A DNA stretch of 64,000 bases from Dysidea avara (taxonomy: Eukaryota > Porifera > Demospongiae > Dictyoceratida > Dysideidae). This document shows, in pieces, positions 24,250 to 37,149 of this stretch (position 1 is its first letter; every line of letters starts with the position of its first letter). Under the pieces are notes generated by a model. The model saw nothing but the letters and a program-made list of their open reading frames with translations. It ran no database searches and was not told where the DNA came from. The stretch lies in NCBI RefSeq assembly GCF_963678975.1, contig NC_089274.1, forward strand, positions 18,245,633 through 18,309,632, in the 5' to 3' direction. The translations under genes were made by a program, and so were the position numbers.

Positions 24250-25142
24250 CTGCTGTATTTGTCTCTGACCATAGTAAAATCTTCTTCTTGTTTGTCAATC
24301 TTTGCAAAGCTTATGGTTCTGTGCCAAGACAGGACAGGCACTGTGCATGGTGTACTTTGCGGAAACATGGTATACCTGACTGTTTGATAAATTTGGTGTG
24401 TTCTTTTCATGATGGGCAGTTGCTACTGTTGCAGTAGGTGGGAGAGGAAGCACCACTTTTCCAGGTGTGAAATGAACTCTGTCAGGGTTGCATGATTGCT
24501 TCAACTTTGTTCATCTTGTATTTTGAATTAGTTATTCATGATTAGTGTTGGATAAGTCGTTGTGATGCAGCAGGGATTGAGGTGAAGGATAGGTGGGATA
24601 CTTGTTGGAGAGTGTACCAGAAGACTATAACTTCATGGTGGTAGTGTAGAGGTAATGAAGGAATTTAAGTATTTGGGGTCACTTGTATATATATAGAGGC
24701 ACATGGTAGAATGACAGGGGAGGTTAATCACCGAATTGTACAGGCTTTGAAAGCTTTTGGTGAGCTTTGCAATTCTGTGTTTTAGGCTTGTGATCTTAGC
24801 ATAGAAACTAAAAGACTTGTTTATTAATCTGTAGTGCTTGGTATCCTTTTGTATAGTGCAGAGACCTGGGCTCCCACTCAGATACTTGTGAAGAAGCTAG
24901 AGACCTTTCATTGTTGTTGTATTAGATGCATTATGGGTATTGGATGTGCTGTACAGTGGGCAGAGCATATCACCACTGCTCAATTGGCTAAATGTTTTGG
25001 TATGCGAGAGTCTATTAGTATTCTGTTAAGTTTAAGTAGACTTAGATGGTTGGGATATGTGGAGCGCATGCCTGATGATTGCATACACCAAAGAAGATCC
25101 TGTTTGGATGGCTCTCAAGGACATGACCAGCTCATGGTGTAA
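24250..25142 (+). pseudogene. Decayed RTE/Jockey-like LINE reverse transcriptase
   Basis: Pieces in different frames follow the order of a reverse transcriptase. Near 24285 FVNLCKAYGSVPRQ and LRKHGIPDCLINLV match the 'D.AYDSVPR' region. Near 24477 LCQGCMIASTLFILYF matches the 'QGC...P.LF.LY' motif. Near 24834-25142 LLYSAETW and LRWLGYVERMPDD match the C-terminal region of RTE-like elements. The YADD box is not recognisable and there are many stops. Adjacent to the R2-like remnant but from a different LINE group. Confidence 0.65.
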
Positions 25143-26124
25143 AACCACCGTTGCAAGATAAAGTTAGACAGGACTTAAAGAACTTTTCAATCAATGACTG
25201 TCTATGCAAGCTCAAGATTGGGATTTATATGGAAGCAATTAATTGGAGTGGAGAATTTGTTAGCTGCACCACATTCTAGATCTATAACTCTTTTCACTGT
25301 CAGACGTGCCAAAGGTCTTTTAGAAACACTATATGTTGTAATAATAAACAGGAGTAAATTTATGTATTGGGATTTCTGGTATATGAGTTCCAAAAATTTA
25401 AGTCTATAGACTAGAAATAATAATACTCTCCAATAGAACATTCATGGTGATACCAGTACAGTTTTCACCAAAGAATATATATAGCTAGCCACCATGTTCA
25501 TAATGATATATATATATATATATATATGTCATGGCTTGCATGGGATATATAATATATATGTGCCTAATTATACCTCAAGTTTTGCAGTTTGCTACTGCTA
25601 TACAAAATATCATGTTTTATAGAGGAGGTTGCTTATGAACTAGCTGGCAATGACAGTACACAATTCCTCATGAGGTGGCTACCCTGGGCCCTATGGATTT
25701 AATTTACTCATTTTTGAACTATGAAACTGTTTTCATTAATTGCTGTATCATAAAAGTATGCTGTAGCTACTTCATGGAGTGTTTTTGCTTTCATTGGTAA
25801 TTCATGAATTAACAATGTGCCCTTTGAAACAATAATAGATCTATAGTAATGTTTACCTGTTTATATAGCTAATTGTTAGTCATTCTTTGCAGTGTATTAC
25901 ACAACAACTAGGTTTATGTTTATATGGCAACCACGTCATGCATAATTTTGATGAAATATATATATATACATATGTTTACAATTAAGTTAATGTGCCAGGT
26001 TCTTGTACATGGGCATGCTTGTCCTACACAAAAAGAAATTACATGATTTAATTGTGATTGCATCGAATTGCATAAATGAAATGAAGAATCTTGTATTAGA
26101 TGTCATTAGAGCATGCATGCTATG
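25143..26124. other. Spacer with TA microsatellites
   Basis: AT-rich. A short (TA)n run lies at about 25507-25527 and another near 25959-25970. This spacer lies directly downstream of the truncated end of gene A. No macro, WWE or PARP remnant is seen. Confidence 0.5.
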
Positions 26125-26543
26125 TCAGTCTGACGTCTGTATGTTAGCATTGACATAAGCTCCAATCTCATCTTCTGCTGCATTAATTTCTGTAACAGTA
26201 AGACCATGGATGATTACAACATTGTCAATGTCTTGAAGTTCTAATTGAATCCTGTGGGTAGCCTCAAGATCTGGCATGCGTGTTGTTGTAGCTTGTGATA
26301 GACACTGAAATTGTTTCTTTGACATTTGTATGTATCTAGATTCAGGCTTTAAACCCTATATACATAACAATAATACAGCCATACATGCATCGATGGTTAC
26401 AAATATGCCATCACACATTGACACACAATAAAATATTGTACTGGATGCATGGACAGTGTTATATTGTATGGTGTACGTTATGTGCAAGTGGTGAAATGCC
26501 TTTCATTTAGTGTTGGCATGTATGCATATGTGTGTTAGTGTGA

Positions 26544-26616
<73 letters not shown>

Positions 26617-29600
26617 GTGACAGTTTGTGTATAGTGAGTAGTGTACGTATATATGTACACATGTTACAGACATGACCATATCTATATGCAACCATTGCAT
26701 GCCATTTAGCCATAATATAGAAACAAACCTTCACAATTTCACAAGCAGCTGCAAAATGGACATCATTTTCACTTCCAATTTCCACATAGAAGATCGTAGT
26801 CAATGACATCATCATATCTTCTTTGGAAGCTTTCCTTGATATTTTCTTATAACACCTAACAATCACACCTAATTGATGCTGGTCAAATTTTTCTTTAAGG
26901 TACTTCTCTGTTTGACCAATGAAATTTGGGTGGCACTCAAACTCAAATGCTTCACACTTAAAACCCTTAAGGAAGTTACTATTATCAATCATCTTCTCTG
27001 CCTCTTTTATCTCTTTCAAAGATCCAGTCAGTCTAACTTCGTTATCCGAGTACAATATTTCCACTGACGTAACTTGATAAATGGCATCAAAGAAGATCTT
27101 TGCCTGATCAAGGTGTTGAGCAAATGCTGCAGTGAGGTGAGCAATCTTAGCTTTGGAGCCTTGAAGAACAACAGAGCACCTCTCAATACTTAACTTTGCC
27201 TGATTCAGGATACTTTCCACTGTGGCAATACAATCCTTTGAATAACTCTGGATGGTTAGCACAGGCCCAGTTGACTCATGGATGTAAACTTTGTGCTGCT
27301 CTGATAGAGAACTAAAATCACAAGATAGCTGAGACTTCAGCTTGTGTAATGCATCCATTGTTTCAAAGGTAATGATTCTCTCTTCTGGATGATTAAGGAT
27401 CTCTACAGCTCTCTGAACAAATGGTTCTCTCCCACAAACCAGCAAATTCATTTGTACAGTTTTCATGGTCATGCACTGGGCATAACAGATGGTCCCATCG
27501 TCATACTTAACACAGACAACAACAGACAATAATTTTGTTGATAGACAATCGAGTATTGAAGGAATCAGATCTCTGTGACATAGAAGACCAGCTACTGTGT
27601 ACTGTTTGAGTAGTGAGTTAAACCATCCCCTTGCCTGAGACACTGCATGACTGCTTCCTGCAAAACTGATTTTGGTGGACCCAACAGAGAATCCCTCCAT
27701 TAGTGCTCCAAAAGTGCTCTGTGCTTGTTCCTTCAAGGTAGGGTCAAGTTTAAGCAAAGCCATCATCTTTATCCTATGAAACAGTACATCTAAACTGTAT
27801 TTGTCTACACACTTGTAAAAAAATAGTTTGTTAATCATGTAAAACTAGAACATAGTCTAAGATATATTGTAGACTAAACAATCCTGTAATTATATAATGC
27901 TTAATCATCCAGTGACACAAAAATGTACAACAAACAGATACTTACTGTTCAACAACGATTTCCTTGTTTAATTCAGCACTAACAGTAGCCACCACATCCT
28001 GTACTGCTCCTTTTAGCCCCACAGCACACACTATCAGTGAGGAGCTATCATGGTCAATATATACATCATTAGCAAGAAAAGAGTGCATCAGCTGCTGGAA
28101 TAGGTTGGTTTTATCAGGACGCATTGACATCAATTTCTTCCAGTCCTCATTGTTCAGTGCAATGTGGTGTTCACCAATTTGCCCAAGAACATAATTTTCA
28201 AACCAAATAAGAATTGGTACAGAAGGTGCCGTGACTATTAATGTATTATTCTGCCAGCTTACTGAACCACTAAAAGATCTAAACTCTCTCAACTTGAATT
28301 CCATTTGTTCATTAAGAAACTGGTACAGTCGAGCTGACATTGGAACATTCTTTATCACAGAACTGCAAAAGTAACAATGAATTTAACCACCAATGACATA
28401 CTGCAGTGTAGTGCAGTATACATACATAATCATACAAATAGCAACAGGGAAGGCTAGAGGGGCTCCCCTCCACTTTAGCCCCTCCACCTTTTAAGATTGA
28501 GATACTCTAATAGAGCAGATGTATTACTATTAAAAAAAATTCAATTTCAGAAGGCTATCTTTTTTAAAAAAAAATTATGCTCTTAGACTCTCTTATCTCT
28601 TAGATAAGTTGTACGTATCAGTCAGTATCCTCCTCACCTAATTTTTTGTTACTATGGATGAAACTCTCTGCAATACGCTTGTAGTATGTTCATGTGATGT
28701 ACCAATTTAAGTACCTTGGACTATATATTGACGAGAATTAACATACTACAAGCGTATTGTAGAGAATTTCACCCGGGATACATTGCTTTATCATTTGCAT
28801 CCCGTGATTTTCTTGGTAGACTATATCGTGTGTTTGTGCTGCCAATATCAGACTAATGTGAACACTTTCATCTACCATACACTTTTCAAGTAACTTGAGA
28901 GATTGCACTCAAAATTTTCTAGTTTAACATCCAGTGTCAGTAGTTCTATGAGTATTACTCTGACTGAGCGACGGCACTATCATGCAGCTAAAGAATTTTA
29001 CATAAGATTACATCATCATATCTACATGACACTTCTCACCTATGCTGTTGACGTGTTAAATTGCTTGTAATGCTATCGTTTATTTGTACCAAGAGTTAGA
29101 ACTATATTCGCAAAAAATGGTTTTTATTTTCATATGGTACACAAATTTGGAATTCACTAAATCCCACACTGTTAGTAGCAAGAAAACTGGTGGATTTTAA
29201 ATCTTTATACAAGTCACTTTTATGCATGTAATTATGTGTATGCAATAACTATATGTTTGTCAGGGCATGGCTGAAAAGCAGTGGTATTTTTATACCAAGC
29301 AGTCTTCCTTTAAAAATTGCCGTTGACCATACATACATACGTATGTACGTACGTACATACATACATACGAATACCATACACACTTGCACTTACAACTACA
29401 TATATTACCTGGAGTTTGGAACTGAAACTGCAGCAGTAGGTGGTGGAATAGAGAGATGACTAGGAGTAGCAACATGATATGGTGCGCTCTTCAGTTTCAC
29501 TTTTAGTCGGCTACCATCCAGTGGTTGATTGTGCAGGCAGGATATTGCTGCATTTGCTGCCTCAAGTGTAGCATAGCTTACAAAAGCATAACGCGGATTA

Positions 29601-32497
29601 CCATTTATAACATGTAGTCTACTAGTTATGGCTCCATAGACTTCAACTATCCTGGATAAGTTCCCCATAGTTGTAACAGGACTGAGATGTTTGATTTGTA
29701 CAGTAAAGCTAGGAGGTATGTTAGAAGTGGTGGTCTCTCTTGGCATACTAAATGATGAGGGCAGAGAAGGTGACAACAAAGGAGTGGAATTATCAGGTGT
29801 GGATGGAGTACTGTCATTGGACGCCATCTTTACCTTAAGCTTCCCACCACATACCTCTCGATTGTTCATGTCTAAAGCAGCCTGAGCATCTTCGAATCTG
29901 TAATAACTGACGTAAGCAGAACTATTATCAGGGTTAAGAAATAAACTAGCAATGCTCCCATATTTTGCAAAACAAGGTTGTAACTTTAAAGCCTTGGGAA
30001 TCTCACTAATGTACACACCATATGTATCCAAAGTATCTGCAGAAAAATTTGCTAGAGAATTCATGCTCTCATTCAAAGGATGGATGTGTATATGTTTACC
30101 AGCCAACTTTTCATCATTAAGTTTAGTGATGACATTATCTGCTTCCTCTTTACTACCAAAGTACACCACTACTTTATACATGTCTTCTTCTTCTGGTGCA
30201 TGCATAATAGTGTACTGTATGACAGTGCCATAAGTATTCAGAATCTGCATCAATTGGTCTCCAGTGACACTTTCACTGACATTTGTGATGCTTACACCAA
30301 TGAGCTGCTCAGTGGGATCTCTCACCTGAGTGCTTGTCCTTGGGTGAGAAAATTCAATTTCTCTTGGAGGTGGAGACTTTCCTCTTTTCCTCTGTACTGG
30401 TGGCTGCTTTTTCATGTCTAGCTTTGAAGATATTGATTGCTTGCTTGATTTTTCTTTCCAGCAAACTGAACTGATTGTTAATTCAGAATCAGAAATATCT
30501 TCTCCATTTTCCATGTATCCAGCTGTTCTTTCTTCCTGGATAGATTCATCACTAGGAGCCTTTCCTTTTTTATTCTGCCGTGATGGTTTGGAAACATGTT
30601 CTTTCAATAGAGGTTGAGGCTGCTTGCGTTTTGCAATTCTCATACTGAGACGATTCTTCTGAAATTGAGGCATATAGGATTTGTTTAGTTTTGCTACAGC
30701 TGTTTGTGCTGCCTCAAGTGATGTAAATTTGACTAGTGCAAATTGTTTGGATTCCTTTGATTTTGAATCTTTGATTACAAGTATTTTGTGTATATGTTGC
30801 TCAAACTCTATAAAATTCATTCTTACATCATCATCAGTGGCAGTGGACGGTAAGTTATACACAACCACAACAGTAATTTTGTCTGCAGTTTCATTAACAC
30901 CAGCTGCACAGTCTTTTTCTTCCTCAAGAGGAACCTTTCCTTTTCTATGTTGTGATGGTTTTGAAACAGGTTCTTTTGATGGAATTTGAGGTTGCTTGCC
31001 TTTTGCAATTCTCATACTGAGACAGTTCTCCTGAAATTGAGGCATATACAATTTGTGTAGCTTTGCTACAGCTGCTTTTGCTACCTCAAGTGATGTAAAT
31101 TTGACCAGTGCGAATTGTTTGGATTCCTTTGATTTTGAATCTTTGATTAACAGTACTTTGCATATATGTCGCTCAAACTCCATAAAATGCATTCTTACAT
31201 CATCATCGGTGGCAATGGAAGGTAGGTTATATATGAACACAACAGTAACTTTGTCTGCTGTCTCATTAACACCAGCCACACAGTTGCTTGGCTCACATGG
31301 AGAAATTGGCCTAATAACTGCAGAAAGACTTACTTGCTTATTCCCATTGCCCGATGGGTTTGCTTTCTTTGTACAAACTCTCACCTTAGTCTCTGTGTGA
31401 TTTATCATATTAGTGGCAGATTCAAGTTTAGTGTAATCATACTCATATCTTTTATCCACACCTTTGGTATCATCACCATTGTGATGTTCCCCCTGAACAT
31501 TTGAACTTGGTGGGTACATTTCTTTTGGAGAAGCCTTCTGCAATTTTTTCTGTTCAGGAGCAGATTCTGTTTCCATAGATTGTTTATCAGGCTTCTCTTT
31601 TCTAATTTTTACAGTGATATGTCGCTCTTGAGATTGCGGCATGCATGATTTATGTAGCTTTACCACAGCGGTTTGTGCTGCCTTAAGTGAGGTAAACAAG
31701 ATCCGTGCATATTCCTTAGATTCTTCCACTGTAGAATCTTTGATGACTTGTAGCTTGTGTATGTGTGGCCCAAACTCCCTGAAGTGTGTCCTTACGTCAT
31801 TATTTGTAACAGAAGAAGGTAAGTTGTAAACATAAACAGTAGTTTTCTTCTCCGTCATTTCACTTGGCCCACCATCACACTCACTTTGCTCAGATGACAT
31901 GATTGCTTTAATGGCCTTATGTTTCTGCTTGTGCTTACTATTAGACCATGGTTCAACTGAAATACAAGATGATTTTTTAAACATTGACTGGTTTAGCGAC
32001 TCTATGGCATCTGATGCTGCTGCTGGAGATGAAAATGTAAGTCGAGCTTGAGTTCCAATTTTACGCCTAATAATCATGGGCTTATGCATAATGCTTTCCC
32101 TGAACTTTGAAAAATGCTCCAAGATTTCTGCTCTGTTTGCGTTTCTGGGTAGATTACCAACAAACACACATGACTTTGCCTTTTTACGCCTTCTGGATTT
32201 TTTCGTTTTACCCTTTGTGGAACTGTCAACTGCATGTTCTATGCAAGTTTCTCCATTATCCTCTCTGTAACTGTCTACTTTTTCTTCTGTGTGACTGCCT
32301 ACACTGGCAGTTGATTCCGTATCAGAAGAGTCATATTTGTCTCCATCTTCAATACTTTCTATTTGTTCCATACTGCAAAAATTCCTTATTTCATAGTCGA
32401 CTTCAATTTTACTGTCATCCGTATTGCTAGCACCAGGATCATGCATGGTACTGGGACCAACACTACACTGCAACTGTGGAACATCATCAGGATACAT
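26125..32497 (-). CDS. Gene A: PARP14-family relative with seven RRMs, no catalytic half
   Basis: Four exons on the minus strand: 32497-29409 (open to an acceptor at 32518), 28362-27946, 27773-26729, 26355-26125; phases close, giving about 1,593 residues. A charged N-terminus is followed by RRM1 (near residue 109), RRM2 (217), RRM3 (415), RRM4 (539), RRM5 (732), RRM6 (826) and RRM7 (930). KH-like repeats homologous to gene B follow. RRM3 and RRM4 with linkers form a recent tandem duplication. It matches gene B through INAAEDEIGAYV and then stops within a few codons, just where gene B goes on to its macro, WWE and PARP domains. PARP14-type proteins have RNA-binding modules ahead of macro, WWE and PARP domains and act in ADP-ribosyl signalling. 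An RNA-binding, non-catalytic paralogue is likely. An upstream 5' exon is possible. Confidence 0.8.
26545..26616. repeat. (TG)n microsatellite
   Basis: About 70 bp of TG repeat in the last intron of gene A. The His-Thr-rich tail in the minus-strand open frame here is read-through into this intron and not protein. Confidence 0.95.
28640..29230 (+). pseudogene. LINE remnant in intron of gene A
   Basis: On the plus strand QFKYLGLYIDEN (near 28707) matches the thumb region of CR1/L2-type reverse transcriptases, followed by a frame with FLGRLYRVFVLPISD (near 28813). Stops and frame changes are frequent. It is antisense to gene A, whose intron runs 28363-29408. A hairpin with arms 28669-28700 and 28740-28770 lies at its start. 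The upstream part near 28440-28520 has one copy of the CTCTAATAGAGCAG motif. Confidence 0.5.
29328..29372. repeat. CATA/CGTA microsatellite
   Basis: Imperfect tetranucleotide repeat (CATA with GTAC interruptions) in the first intron of gene A. Confidence 0.8.
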
Positions 32498-32798
32498 CTC
32501 TTCTGTTATTTTCTCACTCTAAATAGATGGTGACATGAACAATACATAAAATACTGCTATACAGAACTCACTGATACATATAGGCTAATGTAGAATTGGC
32601 AGTGGATATAAATACTTAATTGACTATCATACGAAGATTCACTCATTAGAGGTCTATTGCTCTGTTTGTGCTAGTGTCTATATTTATTGTGTATTTTGTG
32701 AGCATACAAGATGCCACATAACTAACAGAAACAATGCAATTCATGGCCCTTGAATGGCTTCGTTTAAGCTTCACTACTACACAGTTATACACTACAAG

Positions 32799-33003
32799 TA
32801 GAAGGAAAAATTAGGAATTTTAAATCGAAGAAAATGAAAAGTAGTGAAACAAGGGAATAGCTGAAACTAGGAAGGCTGCCTACACCTGCAGATATACTAG
32901 TGGACATTTAATCCCTAATCTTCCACTAGTATATCTGCAGGAATAAGCAACCTTCTTTGTTTCATCACTTTTTATCTATTCCCTAATTTTTCCTTCTGCT
33001 TAT
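32799..33003. mobile_element. Foldback element upstream of gene A
   Basis: Arms of about 85 bp are inverted copies, sharing AGAAGGAAAAATTAG, GAAACAA and CTGCAGATATACTAGTGGA. The loop is very short (about 15-20 bp around ATTTAATCCCTAAT). A related copy with GATATACCTGTGGACATTTA lies near 45440-45540. No coding. Confidence 0.7.
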
Positions 33004-33644
33004 TGGTTTACTTTTTTAATAACAAAAGTATGACAAATGAAGCAGCAAATACTGCATTAAAGGAAAGAATAGCACCAGGAATGCCATAAAAGTAATTTAC
33101 GTCAGAACATGTGCCCCAACAGTCAATTATGTAACAACAAAAAAAGAAAAAAAACACTTTCCTTGAAAAAATTATGCAACAGAAAGGGAGGTGGCCATTA
33201 CGCTTTGTTTTCAGCTACATATGCTTCACTCATTACAGTGTCACAAATGAAAAACCGTATGAGAAGTAGAGGTACATTGATACAGCTTTTTACTGATAAA
33301 CAGATAACTGATACACTAACAATAAAAGATGCCGATAAATGGATATTTTCTTCTAACCTTTAGTTCATGTTTTTATAATTACATACTGTATTTGCATATT
33401 CTGGCTGTTATGGTTATATTAGTAATTATACATGTTATTTTTCTTCCTTTAGCTTGGTGGATAGCAGTTATAAATATCTATTTATTGCATACAGCCATGC
33501 AAAATTTCACTGTATTTTAATAAATTCTTCACTGAGTAGACATAAGTTCTGTAAGTAAAGTTGGGTACAAGTTTCTGCATAGTAAATCATAACCATACAG
33601 TAACTAAGAGTAAAAAACCTAACAAATAGTTAAGAGTTAACTTT
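33004..33644. other. Spacer between foldback element and hAT pseudogene
   Basis: AT-rich. Short plus-strand open frames (33109-33363, 33329-33520) resemble no family I know. Confidence 0.45.
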
Positions 33645-35354
33645 TTACCAAACAAAGAATAGTTGCTTTTGATGATTATATAACAAGCTTTCTGCATGTT
33701 CCGGTGGTATCCTGCTTCTCCTTTCATCATAGATGTCTCCAGCTGAAGGAAAGGTGGTATCCTGCTTCTCCTTTCATCATAGATGTCTCCAGCTGAAGGA
33801 AACAACCTCTCCGACGGTACAGATGTTGCTGTGGCAGTTAGGTAACGTTTAGCTATCTGTGCTATAGCTGGATATCTACTGTGGTGTTCAGCCCACCGAA
33901 TAAATGGTTTACCTATCTTATAGTAGTCCAGTTAGTTGGTAGATGATGAATCATCAGCACAGGAGACATCCAGAAAACAGTTCTAACAAAGAACCCTGTT
34001 TCTGCTTTTTAGGTGAATGTGAGTCAGTTCTGCTTTCACTTGCTGAGGCATTTGCTTCTGAGTCACTAGCTCATGATATCTTCCTTAATTCTTCCTGTAC
34101 TGCTTCTTTTGCAGTGCTCTTTGATATATTACTAGAAAAAGACCTGTCTTTGAATCTAGGGTCTACAATAGTAGCCACCGAAAGCAAATAATTGTATTCA
34201 ATTCCTGCAAACCTGCCCTTCACGCTCTTTACCATTTCGTTCTTCATAGTCTGGGCTCCTCTATCATCATCTTCCTTTTCCCATTGTCTTAACAGCACTC
34301 TAATCATAGGAATGACCATCGACAAGGTAGCTGTTTGTTTTGAAATAGCCTGAGTAATTTTTTCCACAGGAGCTAGTATCAGTACCATTTTACGAGCTAT
34401 CTCTAATTGGTTTACTGTCAATTGAGGGATATCATTCTCAGCTGCATATGAAGCTAGAGCCATCTTCTGTTCAAGAACAGACTGCAACATGTACAGAGTA
34501 GAGTTCCATCAAGTGGCTACATCCTGTTTTAGTGTACGCTGAGGTAGGCCTAAATTATCTTGAGTTTTTGCCAACTTGTGGCTTGCAACTGATGAATGTT
34601 TAAAATGCCCAACAATAGATCTACACACGGCTACCAAATCAATAACAACACGCTGTGTTAACAGTCCATCACGTACGACCAGTTGTAATGAGTGTGCAAA
34701 ACATCCATAACTAGGCAGGCCAGCTTCATTCATCGCTTTAACAATGTTAATGCCATTATCCCTCACCACACAATGTACCTGGTTGGTGCCGATCCCCAGT
34801 CTTCCATGATCTTTGCTATTTTCATTGCCTTATACTCTCCAGTGTGCCATTTTTTAAGAGACTTGGCTTGTAAAACTGCTGAAATTAACTGAAAATCATC
34901 ACTCACCCAATGATCTGTCAAGCTAAGCAATGAATCACTGCTCACATTTGAGCTCCATACATCATTGGTAAAGCTGAGATATTTTATTACTTTGAGTTTA
35001 CCTCTAATGACACAAACCATCCTCTCAACTATGCTTGGAATCACGGTCTCAGAAAAATATTTTTGACTAGGTATGTTGTACCTTGGTTCCAGCACATGTA
35101 TCAAGGCTCCAAAGCTGATATCATCAACAGACTATATGGCTGACAGTCTAGTGCAATCATCTCAGTAATTTTAATGTGAACTGCTTTCGCTTGAAGGTCG
35201 TTGATGTCCCAAACCTTGCGCATATCTTCAGCTTGGGCAAAGTAATTTGCTTTAGCCTTGACTCACTAGTGGTCTGTTTATCATCTTGACTGCTTGTTGC
35301 TTCTTTCGTACACCCATGTGCTCCAAAATGTATACCAGTGCTATAGACTTTCAA
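33645..35354 (-). pseudogene. Broken hAT transposase (ZBED-like)
   Basis: Read right to left, the pieces give in order: a Lys-rich N-terminal part (35354-35157), VWDINDLQAKAVHIKIT and a following LIHVLEPRYNIPS, SLTDHWVSDDFQLISAVLQA, then MVRDNGINIVKAMNE and YGCFAHSLQLVV (the hAT RNase-H-like core). The end has the hATC dimerisation block with YPAIAQIAKRYLTATATSVP and SERLFPSAGDIYDERRSR. At least three frameshifts or stops break it. A 50-bp tandem duplication (33703-33802) repeats part of the hATC coding. The family is hAT, as in ZBED-type host genes. No terminal repeats were identified. This may represent the source group for hAT-like MITEs around it, but that is untested. Confidence 0.85.
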
Positions 35355-37145
35355 AATTCGTTATTCTTCCAATCCATGTACATCATGTACACTAGTGTAC
35401 TGCAGAAGTTCCATAGAATTATGGTCTAATAATAAGCCTCACATGAGTCAATGATAAAGGACCAATGTTATTGTCAACTGCAATAGATAATTTCTGTATT
35501 TAGGACATACATCTTTGCGCATGCATGTTTGTAGAGTATGTATGACACAACATACTAAGAGGTCAGATGTGTAAGCTGCATGGCGTGCCTGGAGTAACCT
35601 TATTGTCACGGTCTCATCGAACCTTGCTACTTACCCTTACAGTTATGTAGATTTTTGTAAATTATAGTTAATTGCCAGTATTAACATCATTCATTTCTTG
35701 GCCTCACCAGATATTAGCTCATTTAGTTGCCTTAGTTTCGTGGACACATCTTTTTTGTGCAGCCAAGATAAATCTAGGCATGTGGCACACAATTAAGACC
35801 ATCCTATCTCTTTGCAGCAATTTAGACATTAAAGCAAAATGGTCTTTATAAGAGGTGACCACTGGGTGAAATTATCTAAATACTGTTCCATTCCATGTAT
35901 CATTCCATTCCACCATTCCATTCTACTGAATCCAGATGCCCCATTTACACTGATGTTTCAGCCTTAAACAGTCTTCATTTTCTTTGCTGGTTTTCATGCC
36001 TTTCAGCAGCTACCTCACTGCTTTTATTTAGAGTTTCTGATTGTTCTATTACAGTATCCTAATCTTTCAAAATCAAAAGTGTACACTACCAAAGTTTTAT
36101 GCTTGCTTCAGTATGCCAGCATAATGACTACTTAAAACTACGCTGGAATTTTTAAACATTGGACCTTGCTGGCAGTTTAAATAATGAAACCTTTGACTAA
36201 AATACAAATTAAAACCTTCATTACTTTTTCTTGCTTCCTATCCTCATCCACATCAAAGTTTAGATAACCACTTAATTCTTTGCACATACATCACATGAAA
36301 TCATAATTTAGACAAACTCGTTATCTGCAAGCTGCAGGATGAAAAAAAAAATCACCTACAGCATAGCTCAGTGAATAATATGGATATCCAGATACTATGT
36401 ACCAGACAATTGTGTAACTTTATCAAAACACATAGCTCCACATGCACTGTGGGTATATTGACAGGAACAAATAAAACATGATTTTCACACATACATAGCT
36501 CTTTTATCCCTTATACAAATGGAACAATATTTTGGTGGAATTGTCTACCTGGTAGGGCAGTCCACATACCATATTTGAAGGAAATTGACTCAGCTATTTC
36601 TGAGATACAATCAACCAAAGTTTCATTTTTTTGCACACCTTACTAGAAAACACAAGTGCATTATCCAATCAAGCTGAAATATGGCACACATAAAGGGCAA
36701 ATCCTAATACCATGTTTGGTACGAATTCAATGAAGGAGTTATGACCAATTATTCACAGAAACGATCAATTTTCCATAATGCCTATAGGGAAAACTGCTAC
36801 AAGGAATGAGTTGAAAGTATTTAGATCAACCATTGTGGGAGTGTTTCTCTGGTGGTTTGATAGGAATGGAGACAAAGACCATGGATATATAATGCAAAAC
36901 CCCAGCATGATTGAGTTTCATGAATAGAAGTGGACAGGTTGAAATCTGACCAACAGGACTGGTGGTACTACTGGTCTGCTGCCCTTGATTAGCTGTCATG
37001 CTTACCAGACAAACCACTTATTGAACACTGGTATGTAGATCAATTTATCATCATAGAAAGGTAGAGAAAACACTGAGCTATAATACAAAAACCAAGCAAG
37101 TGCGTGATCAAGGTAGTCTAATAGTGCAGTCATCTTATTGAAACA
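35355..37145. other. Non-coding spacer
   Basis: AT-rich with one CTCTATTAG-like motif near 36036. A minus-strand frame at 36826-37017 has no recognisable similarity. Confidence 0.45.
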
Positions 37146-37149
37146 TTCA

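Noticed and set aside
26503..26728. His-Thr repeat tail at the end of the 27.8-26.5-kb open frame
   Set aside because: It is read-through of a TG microsatellite in an intron; a GTTTGT donor at 26728 ends the exon, and gene B shows the same splice position.
30080..32430. Several plus-strand frames with hydrophobic residues
   Set aside because: They are antisense shadows of the RRM exon of gene A.
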